NCBI GenBank assembly: GCA_019022495.1
Contig: JAFEKR010000033.1
Location: 372,001 to 436,000, forward strand
Direction of reading: 5' to 3'
Source: Epichloe hybrida
Taxonomy: Eukaryota > Ascomycota > Sordariomycetes > Hypocreales > Clavicipitaceae
Length of the DNA: 64,000 nucleotides
In this document: positions 33,001 to 43,429 of the stretch, in pieces
Layout: the number at the start of each line of letters is the position of its first letter
Position numbering within the stretch: the stretch's first letter is position 1
Translations under genes and position numbers: made by a program
The notes under the pieces: generated by a model
Seen by the model: the letters and a program-made list of their open reading frames with translations, nothing else
Told to the model about the DNA's origin: nothing
Databases searched by the model: none

Positions 33001-34830
33001 AGCCCCATCTCCGCCGCTCAACGTGGTCGGCGGGATAGGAAGGGCCTTTGTCGAGGTCTGGGCCAGGATTTGTTGAGCCACTGTGAACGCAAATGACGCT
33101 GACTGATGATTCACTATTTGCAAGAGCAAAGGGTCTAGCTCCGTTACTTGTGCGTCAGCTCCGCGGCCCTCGTTTGCGTCCATCAGTAAGGAGACGGTGA
33201 CGTCCTGCCGCATCACCTGAGAGACGGAAGGAATAAACTCCAACGTGCGCCGGCACACCTCTGAAAGCATGCTTAGATTTTCCGCCCCTTCGTCATTATT
33301 CATTGGTGGTATCAATGGCGCCACTCCGTGAAGTATCGATTGGTGCTGGTCTTTCAGCTTGGCCAAAAGTTCCCCTCTGGTGGCGGACGCATTTCCGAGT
33401 CGGAGCAGCAATGCGACTTGTCTAGAGAATAAGTAGCATCGAAAATCAAAGACAGAGACCTGGTTGGCGAGAATCATGTCACGATATGCCTTTTTCGAGG
33501 AACTGATCGGAATGTCGTCGAAATGGTCTTTGGACGTCTGCTGCTTCTGCAGGTCTTCGGCTTCATCATCGCTCGCGTCTCCTGACAGCTCCGCTAGTGC
33601 TCGCTTGGCCGCCCTCCTCAGGTCTTCCGTGTATGGCAGCATGGCGCCTCCGTGCTTCTCGGGAGATGCACTCTCTGCTTGTTCTCGAATAACGGTGTCG
33701 AGGCCAACACCAAGTTCGTCGTAGCCGACGAGAGCATCCTCAACAAGCCCAACATTTTCAAAACCGCGAGCCAAGCCTTCCTTGAGGATGAAGAATGTAC
33801 AGAAATTCCAACCAGGCAAGCTACGCTGACCATCTTTTTCCTTGATGTCCTCCTCGTACTGCGTAACGCGCATGTCAAAGGATGCGAGGATCAGGCTCTT
33901 GAACTTGCCCATCAAGTCGTTCCACGCATTCTCAGCATCTTGCTCTGTCTCAGAGTACCCAGAAGGTACGGCAGGGACCACCCTCGGCAAAAGATCATAT
34001 GGTACATCATTGATGCCGATTCGGATCTGCGCGACACGGTCGGGCGCGCCCTTGCTTGACGAGTTGAAGTCGGATCGAAGCTTTTCAAGCAATGGAGTCG
34101 ATCCAGTTCTCCAACGCGACGAGCTCGGGGTTTTGTCAGCCGATGTGCCATCTGCTTTATTACTGCCGCTGGTCCGAGGTTGCGTCGCGGCCACGGTGTT
34201 GGGGATGACCACGTGCAAGACAAGCCACTCAAAAGCATCGTGCTTCTCTTGATTGCTGGCTTTTTTGGAGGCGCTGCTGCTGCCGCTGCTCGATGACGGT
34301 GTCTGCACTTTGATCCACTCGCGTATTTCGCTTCTCACCGCGCTCTTATACGAGTCGTTGTCGTCACACCGCACGAGCAGAACTTTGAGATATGGTGTGC
34401 TTCGAAGGCCCGGAATCTGATGGCGCCGCTGGCTGCCCGGCGCAGGTCTCGTTGTGGGAGTGGGAGTCTGCTTGTCGACATCTTCGGAGGAGCCATCATG
34501 TCCGCCTACCTGCTGAGTTTGAAAGCCATCGTCCTGCGAGGCACTCGTTGACCGCCTTTGCTTGGAGCTGCTCTGTTCAGGCGCTTCTGTGGCATCGCCT
34601 TGCACCAGATTGACATGCAAAGCATCAATTGATCGCAGCGGTCCGGCGTGAGACTGCCAATGTAAGTTGCGCAGGGGCAGTCGAGGAATCAGGCCTGGGG
34701 CCAAGAGCTTGTAGACATGATGAGAATCGAAGTACTCGACTGCATGCCAATGTTAGTAGAAGGTGATGATGACTGCATGACTGCAAATCGATGTACCTGT
34801 CACTTTTGACGTCGATGACTGTTGTTCCAT
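30037..34830 (-). CDS. TRS130: TRAPPII complex subunit Trs130 (TRAPPC10-like)
   Basis: Three exons inferred on the minus strand: 34797..34830, 31879..34739, 30037..31821 (about 1559 aa). The 34-base first exon (MEQQSSTSKVT) is joined through a GTACAT...CTAAC...GCAG intron to VEYFDSHHVYKLLAPGLIPRLPLRNLHW, the typical Trs130 N-terminus followed by RPLRSIDALHVNLV-like sequence. The middle is helical, with inserted low-complexity stretches (about residues 600-720). The C-terminal third is beta-rich. Trs130 is a TRAPPII-specific subunit of the Ypt31/32 (Rab11) exchange factor at the late Golgi. Intron 2 starts with GTAAGT followed by 12 C and has two in-frame acceptors 15 bases apart (exon 3 from 31821 or 31806). 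The gene is divergent from MRI1. Confidence 0.9.
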
Positions 34831-35259
34831 GGCCAATCGGTCGCTGTTGCCGTTGGCATCGTATGCCGAGTGGTGTGCGTGCGGGATCGTCGTGGTCGGA
34901 CACCGTGACACCAACAAGCTCTCTCGAGTCTGGATTCCAGCCATCTTGGCCCCCGTTGCGTTGCACCGACCGCGAGGCCAAACAAAGCGGTGAGGGACAG
35001 TGGGGTGTGCGTGGGGAGCAGGGAAGCTCCACATGCCCCCGTGATTGGCCAGCCGCAGCCCACGCAGCTAGACGGATACACCATGGCGGGGTGGCGGCAG
35101 AATCGCGCGACTTTCCGAAGATTTGGAGGGGCAGGCCCGAACACCAGCGTTAGACATCAGATGCCACACACCGTACTCCGTACTCCGTACACGTACACAT
35201 ACTATATAGGTTCATTTCTCAATTCTTCTCCTTAGTCTTGCCTCCGCAGGATCCCCATC
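34831..35259. promoter_or_regulatory. Divergent promoter of TRS130 and MRI1
   Basis: 429 bases between two start codons facing apart. Tandem TACTCCGTACTCCGTAC lies at about 35173-35189, followed by ACTATATAGG at about 35201-35210, a TATA-like sequence about 50 bases upstream of the MRI1 start. Confidence 0.55.
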
Positions 35260-36420
35260 ATGTCTACTCTCCAAGCAGTCCGCTACTCTAGAGGCAAACT
35301 CGAAGTCCTCGACCAGCTGCGCCTCCCCCACGAATTCCATTATGACGATGTGTCAACCCGTCAGGAAGCCTTTGACAGTATCACCACTATGCGGGTTCGT
35401 GGCGCGCCGGCCATTGCCATTGTTGCCAGCTTGGGGCTTGCTGTTGAGCTTTTCAACGGACCCGTGGCTGGGAACACAGCTCAAGAAGTCATTCATCACA
35501 TTGACGAGGCCCTCGACTACCTGAAGCAGAGCCGTCCGACAGCGGTTGATCTCACCAATGCGATTAACCAGCTCAAGACGCATATCCGATCTGTGGGCGA
35601 TGAAAAGGAAGCCATTGTCGAGGCCTTCATCGCAGAGGCAGAGGAGATTTTCGAAAGGGACCTCGAGACGAACCTCGCCATCGGTGACCACGGCGCTGAG
35701 TGGCTCAAAGCCCAGGTGGGCGCTACTTCAGAAAACACCGTCTCGGTAGTCACACATTGCAACACCGGGTCTCTGGCTACATCCGGCCACGGCACCGCAC
35801 TGGGAATCATCCGCACGCTGCAGGCAAACGGGCAACTTCGCCAGGCCTTTTGCACAGAAACTAGACCCTACAACCAGGGTAGTCGTCTCACAGCCTTTGA
35901 GTTGGTGCACGAGGGAATTCCCAGCACGCTCATTGCGGATTCCATGGCGGCGTCACTGTTCCGAACCAAGAAGGAGGAGAAGAACATTACTGCCGTCATC
36001 GTCGGTGCTGATCGAGTCGTCCGTAACGGTGATACCGCCAACAAGATCGAAACCTACCAGCTTGCAGTGCTGGCCAAGCATCACGGCATCAAGTTCATGG
36101 TTGCGGCACCAACGACCAGCATTGATTTAGAGACGGAGACTGGCGACGGCATCAAGATTGAAGAGAGGAGGCAAGAAGAGATGACGCAGGTCACTGGCGC
36201 GGCCATCAAAGCCGATGGCAGTGTGGACGAGAGCTTCAAGGTTCGCGTTGCTACGGCGGACCAGAGGATTGATGTGTGGAACCCTGCGTTTGACGTTACA
36301 CCTGCTGAGTTGATTGATGCAGTTGTGACGGAAAAGGGCGCCGTGGAGAAGTGTGCAGATGGAAAATTCGACTTTGGCAACATTATGCCGGAGCGATGGG
36401 CCCAGGTGGTTGGCCAGTAG
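35260..36420 (+). CDS. MRI1: Methylthioribose-1-phosphate isomerase
   Basis: Single exon, 386 aa, the usual length. It converts 5-methylthioribose-1-phosphate to methylthioribulose-1-phosphate in the methionine salvage pathway, in cytosol and nucleus. The aIF2B-like isomerase fold is clear: RVRGAPAIAI near residue 45, the catalytic Cys in VVTHCNTGSLATSGHGTALG, and the catalytic Asp in IVGADRVVRNGDTANKIGTY-like sequence (here NKIETYQLA). The C-terminus AFDVTPAELIDAVVTEKG is diagnostic. No intron is needed. The start MSTLQAVRYSRGKL is the family start. Confidence 0.95.
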   Translation: MSTLQAVRYSRGKLEVLDQLRLPHEFHYDDVSTRQEAFDSITTMRVRGAPAIAIVASLGLAVELFNGPVAGNTAQEVIHHIDEALDYLKQSRPTAVDLTNAINQLKTHIRSVGDEKEAIVEAFIAEAEEIFERDLETNLAIGDHGAEWLKAQVGATSENTVSVVTHCNTGSLATSGHGTALGIIRTLQANGQLRQAFCTETRPYNQGSRLTAFELVHEGIPSTLIADSMAASLFRTKKEEKNITAVIVGADRVVRNGDTANKIETYQLAVLAKHHGIKFMVAAPTTSIDLETETGDGIKIEERRQEEMTQVTGAAIKADGSVDESFKVRVATADQRIDVWNPAFDVTPAELIDAVVTEKGAVEKCADGKFDFGNIMPERWAQVVGQ

Positions 36421-36548
36421 AGACTTTTCCACGATCAACCCGAGGACGTTTGATGTTTCAGCACTCGACGATGCAAATGCACACCGGTTTTGACCGAGGT
36501 AATGATTGATTGATGAACCTATATATACCACTTAGATCTAGCAATGCG

Positions 36549-37887
36549 CTACTGCTGAAGCGCATGCACAATTAGCTTCTGATATCCCTCGACAGCTTCT
36601 TCCAAGTCTGCGACAGTCAAGTTTTCCCTCGCGCCGTGGGCTACCAAGATATTTCCAGGACCATACAGGTATCTCGTGTGGTTGCCCGCCAAATTGGGAA
36701 TATCTGTGCCGTAATTGACTGTAATTTTTTCGAATCCTGCATCCGCTGTTAGTACTCGCCTCTTCCGATTTGTTTAAAAAAAATTAAAGAAAATTTTTAA
36801 TAAAGAAAGGGGCAAGAAAAAACTCACCATCAACGTCACAGTTGGACTCGACAGATCCGAATCCATGCGTACAAGTCAGCTCAAACGCCTCCTGGTCCAC
36901 CTCGTCCAAGATTCTTTCCACCTTTTCCTTGACAATCAAGTGCCCGGAGCTTTCGGGGCCGATGGCGACTCTCGCAGCAAACTTGACTACGGCAGTCTCG
37001 GGAATGACATTGCCGGCGACACCACCTTGGAAACGGCCAATATTAAAGGTGGTGTCTCCGAACAATTCTGAGCTACCGAGGTCTGCGTCAAGAATCTTGA
37101 CCATGGCCCGCGCCATGAGCTCGTTTGCCGACTTGCCAAGCCAGGGGTATCCGCTGTGGCCGGGCACGCCCGTCGCAACGACGTCGCAGAACAGGCCGCC
37201 CTTGTGGCCGCACGCGAGTTTATTCTCAGTCGGCTCGCCGAATATGACGGCGTTGAATTGAGCAGGGTGTTTTGCCCGCCTGGCGAGAGAGTCGCCAAAG
37301 GCCCGCATGCCGTCGCCGGACACCTCCTCGCCCACGACGAAGAGCAGCATGACATCGCCGGCGCTGACGCTGCTCGTGCCGTGCAGCTGGTTGAGGGCGA
37401 CAATCATGGATGCGACGCTGCCTTTGGCGTCGACTGATCCTCGGCCCTTGATCATGGTGTCCCCGGACACCTTGCCACTTTGGATGCCGTAGGGGATATG
37501 AGGAGGCACCACGTCCACGTGGCTTGTGACCACGACCTTGGGCGATGTTGTCCCTTCGCCTTTCCAGGCCAGCACGTTGAAGCGCTCCTTGCCGTTGGGG
37601 GTGCCGTCCCTCGCTTCGACAAACTGCCGTTCGGCATTGTAGCCGCGCTCTGTGAGGTACTCGACGAGGAAGCTGCCGACAGCATTCTCGTCACCAGAGA
37701 TGGATGGGATGGAGACGAGCTCCTTGTGCAGGTGAAGCAGCTCGTCGCGCAATGAGGTGGCTCCATTGTGTGGACTCTGTAGAGATGCACCTTGATGGGC
37801 TGCGTGCAATCGGCGTTGGGGTTCGTGACAAGATGCCCATGGGACAAGCCCGAGGGCACAACAGATGACGGCTGACGAGGACCGCAT
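36549..37887 (-). CDS. Secreted or vacuolar M20 family metallopeptidase
   Basis: Two exons on the minus strand, 36828..37887 and 36549..36736 (415 aa). The 91-base intron (GTGAGT, CTAAC branch, GCAG) joins NCDVD to [29 protein letters not shown]. The M20 zinc set is complete: H123 and D125 (TSHVDVVP), D153 (GRGSVDAKG), catalytic E187-E188 (GEEVSGDG), E218 (FGEPTEN) and a C-terminal His in [12 protein letters not shown] hydrophobic N-terminus ([20 protein letters not shown]) is a signal peptide. It probably removes C-terminal amino acids or deacylates small peptides; the substrate is not known. An open extension of 50 codons upstream of 37887 lacks a signal and is not counted. A solo LTR sits 177 bases upstream of the start. 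Confidence 0.88.
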
Positions 37888-38063
37888 GGTGCCTTTGTCT
37901 GTTGCTGCTCGACCTTCAACTTCAGCTCCAACTAGCCCAGCGATGGAAAAACTCGCGAGAGATGGATTGGGTCTGGTAGTTGTGGAGTGGACAACTTCAA
38001 CTTCGGCAAGCGGTTCCGGGCGGCTAGACCCGCTCATCCCCGCTTCTCCCCGCCATTCGCATC

Positions 38064-38326
38064 TGTTGCCCGATGGCGGATACAGCGTCTATGACGAATA
38101 ATATGCGCTCACAACCGTATCGGGGAAGCTAAAGATGCACGTCGCTAAACGCGATAAATTACATTAGAAGCATATAACTTCTAATATAATAGCTTTCTCT
38201 ATAAGAGAGAAGCTTTTATTCTTTAATTTAATATAATAGAAGATAGCTTTAATCCAATCCTTTTTTCTACCTTTATTATCCTGCTAGGGGATATCTTTTC
38301 CAAAGTCACGTGCCTAGCGCACGATA
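38064..38326 (+). mobile_element. Solo LTR of a Ty1/copia element
   Basis: A 263-base sequence starting TGTTGCCCGATGGCGG is repeated in direct orientation at 60722..60980, where it is the 5' LTR of a degraded copia element. The direct repeat GCATC at 38059-38063 and 38327-38331 is a 5-base target duplication, so the element ends are defined. Its last bases read CGATA; a CA-to-TA change (the favoured RIP dinucleotide) would explain loss of the usual CA end. Most differences from the second copy are C-to-T or G-to-A. No internal region remains, so it arose by recombination between two LTRs. Confidence 0.82.
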
Positions 38327-39459
38327 GCATCTTGATATGGATGCGGAGTTGTCAAGGGTGTGATCCACGAAAACTCTGCTTAGCAGAGCGCACTGCCATG
38401 TATAACAGACGCGCTAACTATTTTTGGTAGTAGATTTATAAATAAAGTTATAGAGGTAAGTTTACTTTATATTTTCCTTTATTTATAATATACTATACTA
38501 GTAAGAGGTATATTTATATACTTATAGTAGGACTAAATACTAAGAATAAAGGGAATTTTACTACTTTAACTCTTGTTTTCAAAAAAGTAAATTATTTTAT
38601 ACACTTTATGAAGAATACTATCATAAATTCAGTAAGTCACTACAATAATATCAGGACTTAGGTTAGGTCAAGGTAATAAATAGAGTGAAGGCTAAGATTC
38701 ATAGTCACTGCTGAATAAAGCTACCTAGGGGCAGGTGTGTAAAGGTCTTAAAATCTAACCTCTCCTATAATAGGCAGTCTTTACTATATACCCTGCCTTG
38801 CGTGCACGTGGCTATCTATATGTAGCAGGTATTAGGCGACAGTACGGATTAGTTATCTCAGCGATCCGAGGCTCCACCATGTAATCACCCTATCTCTGAC
38901 CTCTCTGCCTCCATGCCCCTGACATTTATCCCCTTCTAAGCGAATCATTTTCTCAATATGCCTCTTGTTTGGTTTACCCGGGGAAACTCTAACCCCGCTG
39001 GCTAATTTGATCCTCGTCCGGGGTCTTGTGCAGGGGACACGACTTTTGATCCGGACATCCGTAACTCCGTACTGCTGCTTCGGAATCATCGGGACCCAAT
39101 GGAGTTCTCGTGGATCACACAATGCACGGCGTACAAACGAACACTGGAGCCGTCACGTTTTCACATGTCATGGGCCGGGCAGCCCGGGGCCTTGGCAGAA
39201 CCACCAAGACCCCCCCCGCCTGGTAAAACTGACCGCCTGGTAAAGCCGATGTGAGATGCTTCACTCGGGCAAAGACAGCCGCCTCGTTTGGGTGTTGCCA
39301 AGTTGACCGGGTCTGCCGGGTTTAACGGCCCCGCCGCCATACCATGGCCCACGATATATAAGAGCAGTTCTGCTTGACTGCCCGTTCTGGTACGGCCTGT
39401 GTATTATGTAAACCCTGAAAGACTGACGGAGTTGATACTATAGTCTACACACCATTGCC
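38327..39459. other. AT-rich island and sulfotransferase promoter
   Basis: From about 38400 to 38800 the sequence is strongly AT-rich (many TATA/TTTATA words) with no open frame, like RIP-decayed repeat DNA of unknown origin. From about 38830 composition returns to normal. ACGATATATAAGAG at about 39350-39363 is a TATA-like sequence about 100 bases upstream of the next start codon. Confidence 0.55.
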
Positions 39460-40565
39460 ATGTCACGATATATCGATAGGCTGCCTGAGCCGGCGAAGAA
39501 GAGGCCGGTCAAGGTCATTGTCGCCACCGCCAGCAGGTTTGTCACGTCCATTCTGCGATATTCTGTGCCAAGCCCACGGAAGAGCCAGACCTGACTCTGA
39601 CGGACGACAAATCAGGACAGGAACGCGTAGCGTCTTCTTGGCCATGAAAACCTTGGGCTTCAAGACCTACCACATGGCAGTGTGCCTCCGGCAGAGTGAC
39701 AATTCGCACATGCAGGTTCTCAACGAGGCCATCCGCGCGCAGTACGATCGATACTCCGGCATAAAGCGATACACGAGACAAGACTTTGACAAATGGTTCG
39801 CCGAATACGATGTATGTCCTCTCTTGCTTTCTTGACACAAACCTCCAGAACAGTCACTTATTTTCTTGTCCTTGCCCTTTTTTTTTTTTTTTTTTTTTTT
39901 TGGCTCAAGTGCATCATCGAGATGCCCTTCTTCTTGGGTCCTGAAATCCTAAAGGCCTACGCCGATGACCCGAGCATCAAGTTTATCCTTACAGAACGCG
40001 ACCCGGACAAATGGGTCACCTCGGTCAACAACACGATTGGCGGCATTTTCAAGACGGCCATCAGTTCTCCCATGAACTTTCTCAAGTATTTCAACAGCTA
40101 CCTGTATTGGTTCTTCAATTTACACATCTCACTCTATGGGGCGCTTGCCGACGGCACCGTCCCTGGAGATGAGAACAATGTCGAGGCTTTACGACGCAAC
40201 TATGTTTCGTAGTAAGTTTGGCTCCTCCAAGTCCCATCGGCCCAGGCAGGAGTCGGATTCTAAAACATTGCGACTGCAGTATCGACATGGCCAAGCGCAT
40301 CCTGCCCGCTGATCGTCTCTGCTACTTCCGGCTGGAAGACGGCCTTGGCTGGGAGGAGATCTGTCCTTTTCTGGACGTCCCTATACCTGACGAGCCATTT
40401 CCCGATGCCTATGTGCCGGAAGACTTCAAGAGGAGAGTCGGCAATTTGCTAAGCCCCAGGATACGGAGGGCTACGTTGACGCTGGTCGCCGTCGCTGTTC
40501 CGGTGTTGGGGCTGCTGGCACATCTTGGATTCAAGTACCATGCGGCATTGAAGCAGGGCCTGTAA
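39460..40565 (+). CDS. Sulfotransfer_4 family P-loop protein
   Basis: Four exons inferred: 39460..39536, 39616..39811, 39910..40211, 40280..40565 (286 aa); all junctions keep frame. The spliced N-terminus MSRYIDRLPEPAKKRPVKVIVATASRTGTRS holds the PAPS-binding loop. It continues with SGIKRYTRQDFDKWFAEYD, AYADDPSIKFILTERDPDKWVTSVNNT and RLCYFRLEDGLGWEEICPFL, all typical of the fungal family often mislabelled NAD-dependent epimerase. A hydrophobic segment near the C-terminus (TLVAVAVPVLGLLAHLGF) may anchor it in a membrane. The acceptor is unknown. Intron 2 contains a T-run of about 22 before its acceptor. A TATA-like sequence lies about 100 bases upstream. Confidence 0.88.
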
Positions 40566-41324
40566 GGTGTAAGGACTTACCATGAGGCGATTTGGGCTTT
40601 TATTTTTTGCATGAACGGCGTCTTTGCGCGAGAAGTACCTTGACACGATTGCAGATCTATTTAGCGTCAGGAGTCGTCGCGACTTGCCCTTGACCCGCTT
40701 GACGGCCAAATGCCGTGGAAGGAGGATCGAACAAAGCACCGTGACGAAAAAATCGACCAGGACGTGATACATTAATGTAGGGTAGCGAATTAGAGCTATT
40801 CTCGGCAGGCAGGGTCAAGACCCTTTGGCTTTCGCTTTCGCTTTCTTTTCTTTCTCTCCGCTTCGTGAAGTGTGAAGAAACAGCTACTGGTAGTAAAATA
40901 CTGTCCTACGAGGGTCATTCTATTCTAGCTTAAAATGGTGACCATCTAGTTTGAGGCACGGGAAACACCCACACGGTAAAGTTGACTTTTTTTCACCTCG
41001 GCAACGTGCTCTGTCTGTTATGTTCTAGTGCGATTTCTACGTAGCGAGTACCAAACGCTAAGAAGTATTGGATGATTAACAACAACGAGCAAGACTTTGA
41101 ATTGGTCTGTAAAGGTGAATTCTGCGGCCTGTGTTGCTAAAGTCAGAGTGCCACCTGCCCTAATTGACTGCCCTTTTGCAGAGTCGACCACCCTCGTCCG
41201 GTAGCTGCTGTCCATGTGGTTAGTCAGATGAGAGAAAATAAAAAAAGAAGGGTCATGATAAAACGTGGCAGATTGAATGCGAGGCCAAGATGAAAATGCG
41301 AATTAAGCAAGCCAAAAAAAGAAA
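40566..41324. other. Intergenic region
   Basis: 3' flank of the sulfotransferase gene. No gene was recognised. A CTTTCG-type short repeat lies near 40831-40850. Confidence 0.45.
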
Positions 41325-41458
41325 TGCCCCGTATCCGAGTCGAACGAATGACCTTTGCATGGCTTGAATTACTAGGTTGGGTTAACAGTGGGTCGGGGTT
41401 TTGTGGAATCGGCATGCGACGTACCAAGTGCAACGCTCTACCACTAAGCTAACCGGGC
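41325..41458 (-). tRNA. Intron-containing tRNA-like gene, anticodon read as TGG (isotype uncertain)
   Basis: On the minus strand, exon 1 is 41423..41458 and exon 2 is 41325..41360, with a 62-base intron at the canonical place one base after the anticodon. The cloverleaf forms: acceptor GCCCGGT/ACGGGGC (one G:G mismatch at the fifth pair), D-stem GCTT/GAGC with an AGTGGTA loop, a perfect anticodon stem TTGCA/TGCAA, a 5-base variable loop AGGTC, and T-stem ATTCG/CGGAT with a TTCGACT loop. By position the anticodon is TGG (Pro), but the body is not the usual fungal tRNA-Pro, so it may be a mutated copy of another isotype or a pseudogene. Discriminator base A. Confidence 0.6.
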
Positions 41459-42385
41459 TTGTGTTGAGAACAGCTAATGACATTACAGTCTATGTAGCGT
41501 TCAACGCTGGATCCGGTAGGCTCTGCTTTAACCCGTTATCGATATCGCGGCAGGGTTCAAGTCCAATGACAAGTATGCGTATAGCTTGCTCTCTTACTTG
41601 GTTAACAAACATACATTTGCTATTCATTGCGGCCACGATGCACAACCCGAGTCGGGTGTTCGCGGTCTTTGTCCAACACGGTCCATTGTTGGCATTGCCC
41701 TTGCCCAAAGCCATCAATCTACTCACTGTCTGCCTGGCGTACTCCGTGGGAAGCGAGCGAACAACAATCCGAAATGTGAACTGACTCGATTTCTCTCGAC
41801 GTGAACGCTCAACGGGGGAGGACGATTGTTCACGGAACAAGTATTTCTGAAATCAACACACCATGACTTCCGTGACGATACGGCGCCGAATGATTGCGAA
41901 CAGACCTACGTACCATGGAACAGGGTCCCCGTCGGGCTTCATTGTGAACGGTGAACAAGAATGCGAGTAAAGAAAGCCAGGTGTTGAACAATGAAGAGCA
42001 ACAAAGAACAACGCCGTTCACGTCGGCGCATGGTGGGAACACGACAATTTTCGTTTTCTTCTTGTCTTGGTTCATTGATCCATAGCGCGCCAATCACCCG
42101 ATCGTGGAATCATTTCTTGTGACGATTGACACTGCGCGATTGAACAAGATGGAGCTTGTTGTTCAAACTCGTTCCGTGAACAAGGAACGGAAGCAACCAT
42201 CGTTGTTCGTGCAAGTGGCATATATAGACGAGGCCAGGCATTCAACATTGGACGTCTTTCGGTTGGCCAACGCAACATCAGAAGCCGAGCACGAATCATC
42301 TCGACAGAATCGTTCACAGCGCAAATCGCCAACATCGACCCCTTGTCATCTTGTCCTCGCCAGCCTTCCATCACGCTCTGCCAGG
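41459..42385. other. Intergenic region
   Basis: Between the tRNA-like gene and the tandem-repeat protein gene. Upstream of 42386 the frame is open from 42104, but this part lacks the composition of the protein and is taken as leader. One GTACTCCGTG motif lies near 41740. Confidence 0.45.
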
Positions 42386-43255
42386 ATGGAGCCCACTGAC
42401 CGAAACAACGCCCGTCGCCGTGATGATCGGCGCCCGGCACGACCTCCTCTGGATCCACTGGTAACCCAGTTTGACGAACGCGGCGCGCCTGCCAACGCCG
42501 CGAGAGGCGGACCGGTTCGTCCACCGCTCTCAGCAGTCGGTAGGGTGAGCGGAGCCTGGCCCCCGGCAAGCCGTCGGAATTCCTTGACGAATGGAGTCAA
42601 TGGAGCGCGTCAAGAGACCAATGGAGTCAATGGAGTGCATCAGCAGACGAATGGAGTCATTGAAGTGCGTCAACAGACGAATGGCATCAATGGAGTGCGC
42701 CAAGAGACCAACGGAGTCATCGAAGTGCGTCAACAGACGAATGGCATCAATGGAGTTTATCAACAGACGAATGGAGTCAATGGAGTGCATGGACAGACGA
42801 ATGGAGTCAATGGAGTACATCAACAGACGAATGGAGTCTATGGAGTCTATCAAGAATCGGATGATTTCCGCGCTGAAGTAATCCGAGGGCTCACACGCCA
42901 CAGTCTGCACTGGCCCGGGCGTCGCCAGGCTGATCCAAACACCGACGAAGAACGACTTGCACATCGTGCCGAGATGACCACCCTTATGAACAGTAGGGAG
43001 GCTGGTACGCGGGTGTATAATCCCCCTCGTGTGCGGGCTTTTGCCGCCCGTACCCAGGTGAACGGCAATGGCATCGGACCCCAGGTGAACGGCAACGGCC
43101 ATCGATCCCCGGTGAACGGCAATGGCACCGGATCTCAGGTGAACGGCAACGGCCATCGATCCCCGGTGAACGGCAATGGCACCGGATCCCAGGTGAACGG
43201 CAACGGCCATCGATCCCAGGGGAACGGCAACGGCAATCGATCTGATCGCGTCTGA
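42386..43255 (+). CDS. Asn/Gly-rich tandem-repeat protein of unknown function
   Basis: Single exon, 289 aa from MEPTDRNNARRRD; in-frame codons reach back to 42104. After a basic, Pro-rich N-terminus come two tandem arrays. Array 1 has nine 10-residue units of the type TNGVNGVHQQ (about 42587-42855), with a variant TNGVIEVRQQ. A unique linker of about 70 residues follows (DDFRAEVIRGLTRHSL...REAGTRVYNPPRVRAF). Array 2 has seven 9-residue units of the type QVNGNGHRS (about 43060-43248). There is no signal peptide, membrane segment or known domain. Both strands stay open in the arrays because the unit lengths are multiples of three. Presumably disordered; function unknown. Confidence 0.5.
   Translation: MEPTDRNNARRRDDRRPARPPLDPLVTQFDERGAPANAARGGPVRPPLSAVGRVSGAWPPASRRNSLTNGVNGARQETNGVNGVHQQTNGVIEVRQQTNGINGVRQETNGVIEVRQQTNGINGVYQQTNGVNGVHGQTNGVNGVHQQTNGVYGVYQESDDFRAEVIRGLTRHSLHWPGRRQADPNTDEERLAHRAEMTTLMNSREAGTRVYNPPRVRAFAARTQVNGNGIGPQVNGNGHRSPVNGNGTGSQVNGNGHRSPVNGNGTGSQVNGNGHRSQGNGNGNRSDRV
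42587..42855 (+). repeat. 30-base tandem repeat array, nine units
   Basis: The unit reads approximately CAACAGACGAATGGAGTCAA followed by TGGAGTGCAT. Units differ by a few bases, and alternating unit types (N-G-V and I-E-V forms) suggest a 60-base higher-order duplication. Confidence 0.85.
43060..43248 (+). repeat. 27-base tandem repeat array, seven units
   Basis: Units encode QVNGNGHRS and PVNGNGTGS in alternation, that is a 54-base higher-order repeat present more than twice. Confidence 0.85.
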
Positions 43256-43429
43256 AAGGCGCCAACACGAATGTTCTCCATGCCGTACCTAACCACCGCT
43301 GGGATCAGTCATCCGACAATACGAGCGAGTGGATTGATGACAGGATCGAAAAAGTGGAAGCTGGTTCGATCAGAAAGCTCAGGTCATGTCACTGCATGGT
43401 GGAAATTGGTTGAGATGTAGACGGATTGC

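Noticed and set aside
30037..34830. Two separate genes instead of one TRS130
   Set aside because: The break at 31822-31878 has a perfect GTAAGT donor and in-phase acceptors. The two halves are the two parts of one Trs130.
42530..43210. 226-codon minus frame of repeated VAVHLGSGAI units
   Set aside because: It mirrors the in-frame tandem arrays on the plus strand, whose unit lengths are multiples of three. No start context or unique sequence supports it.
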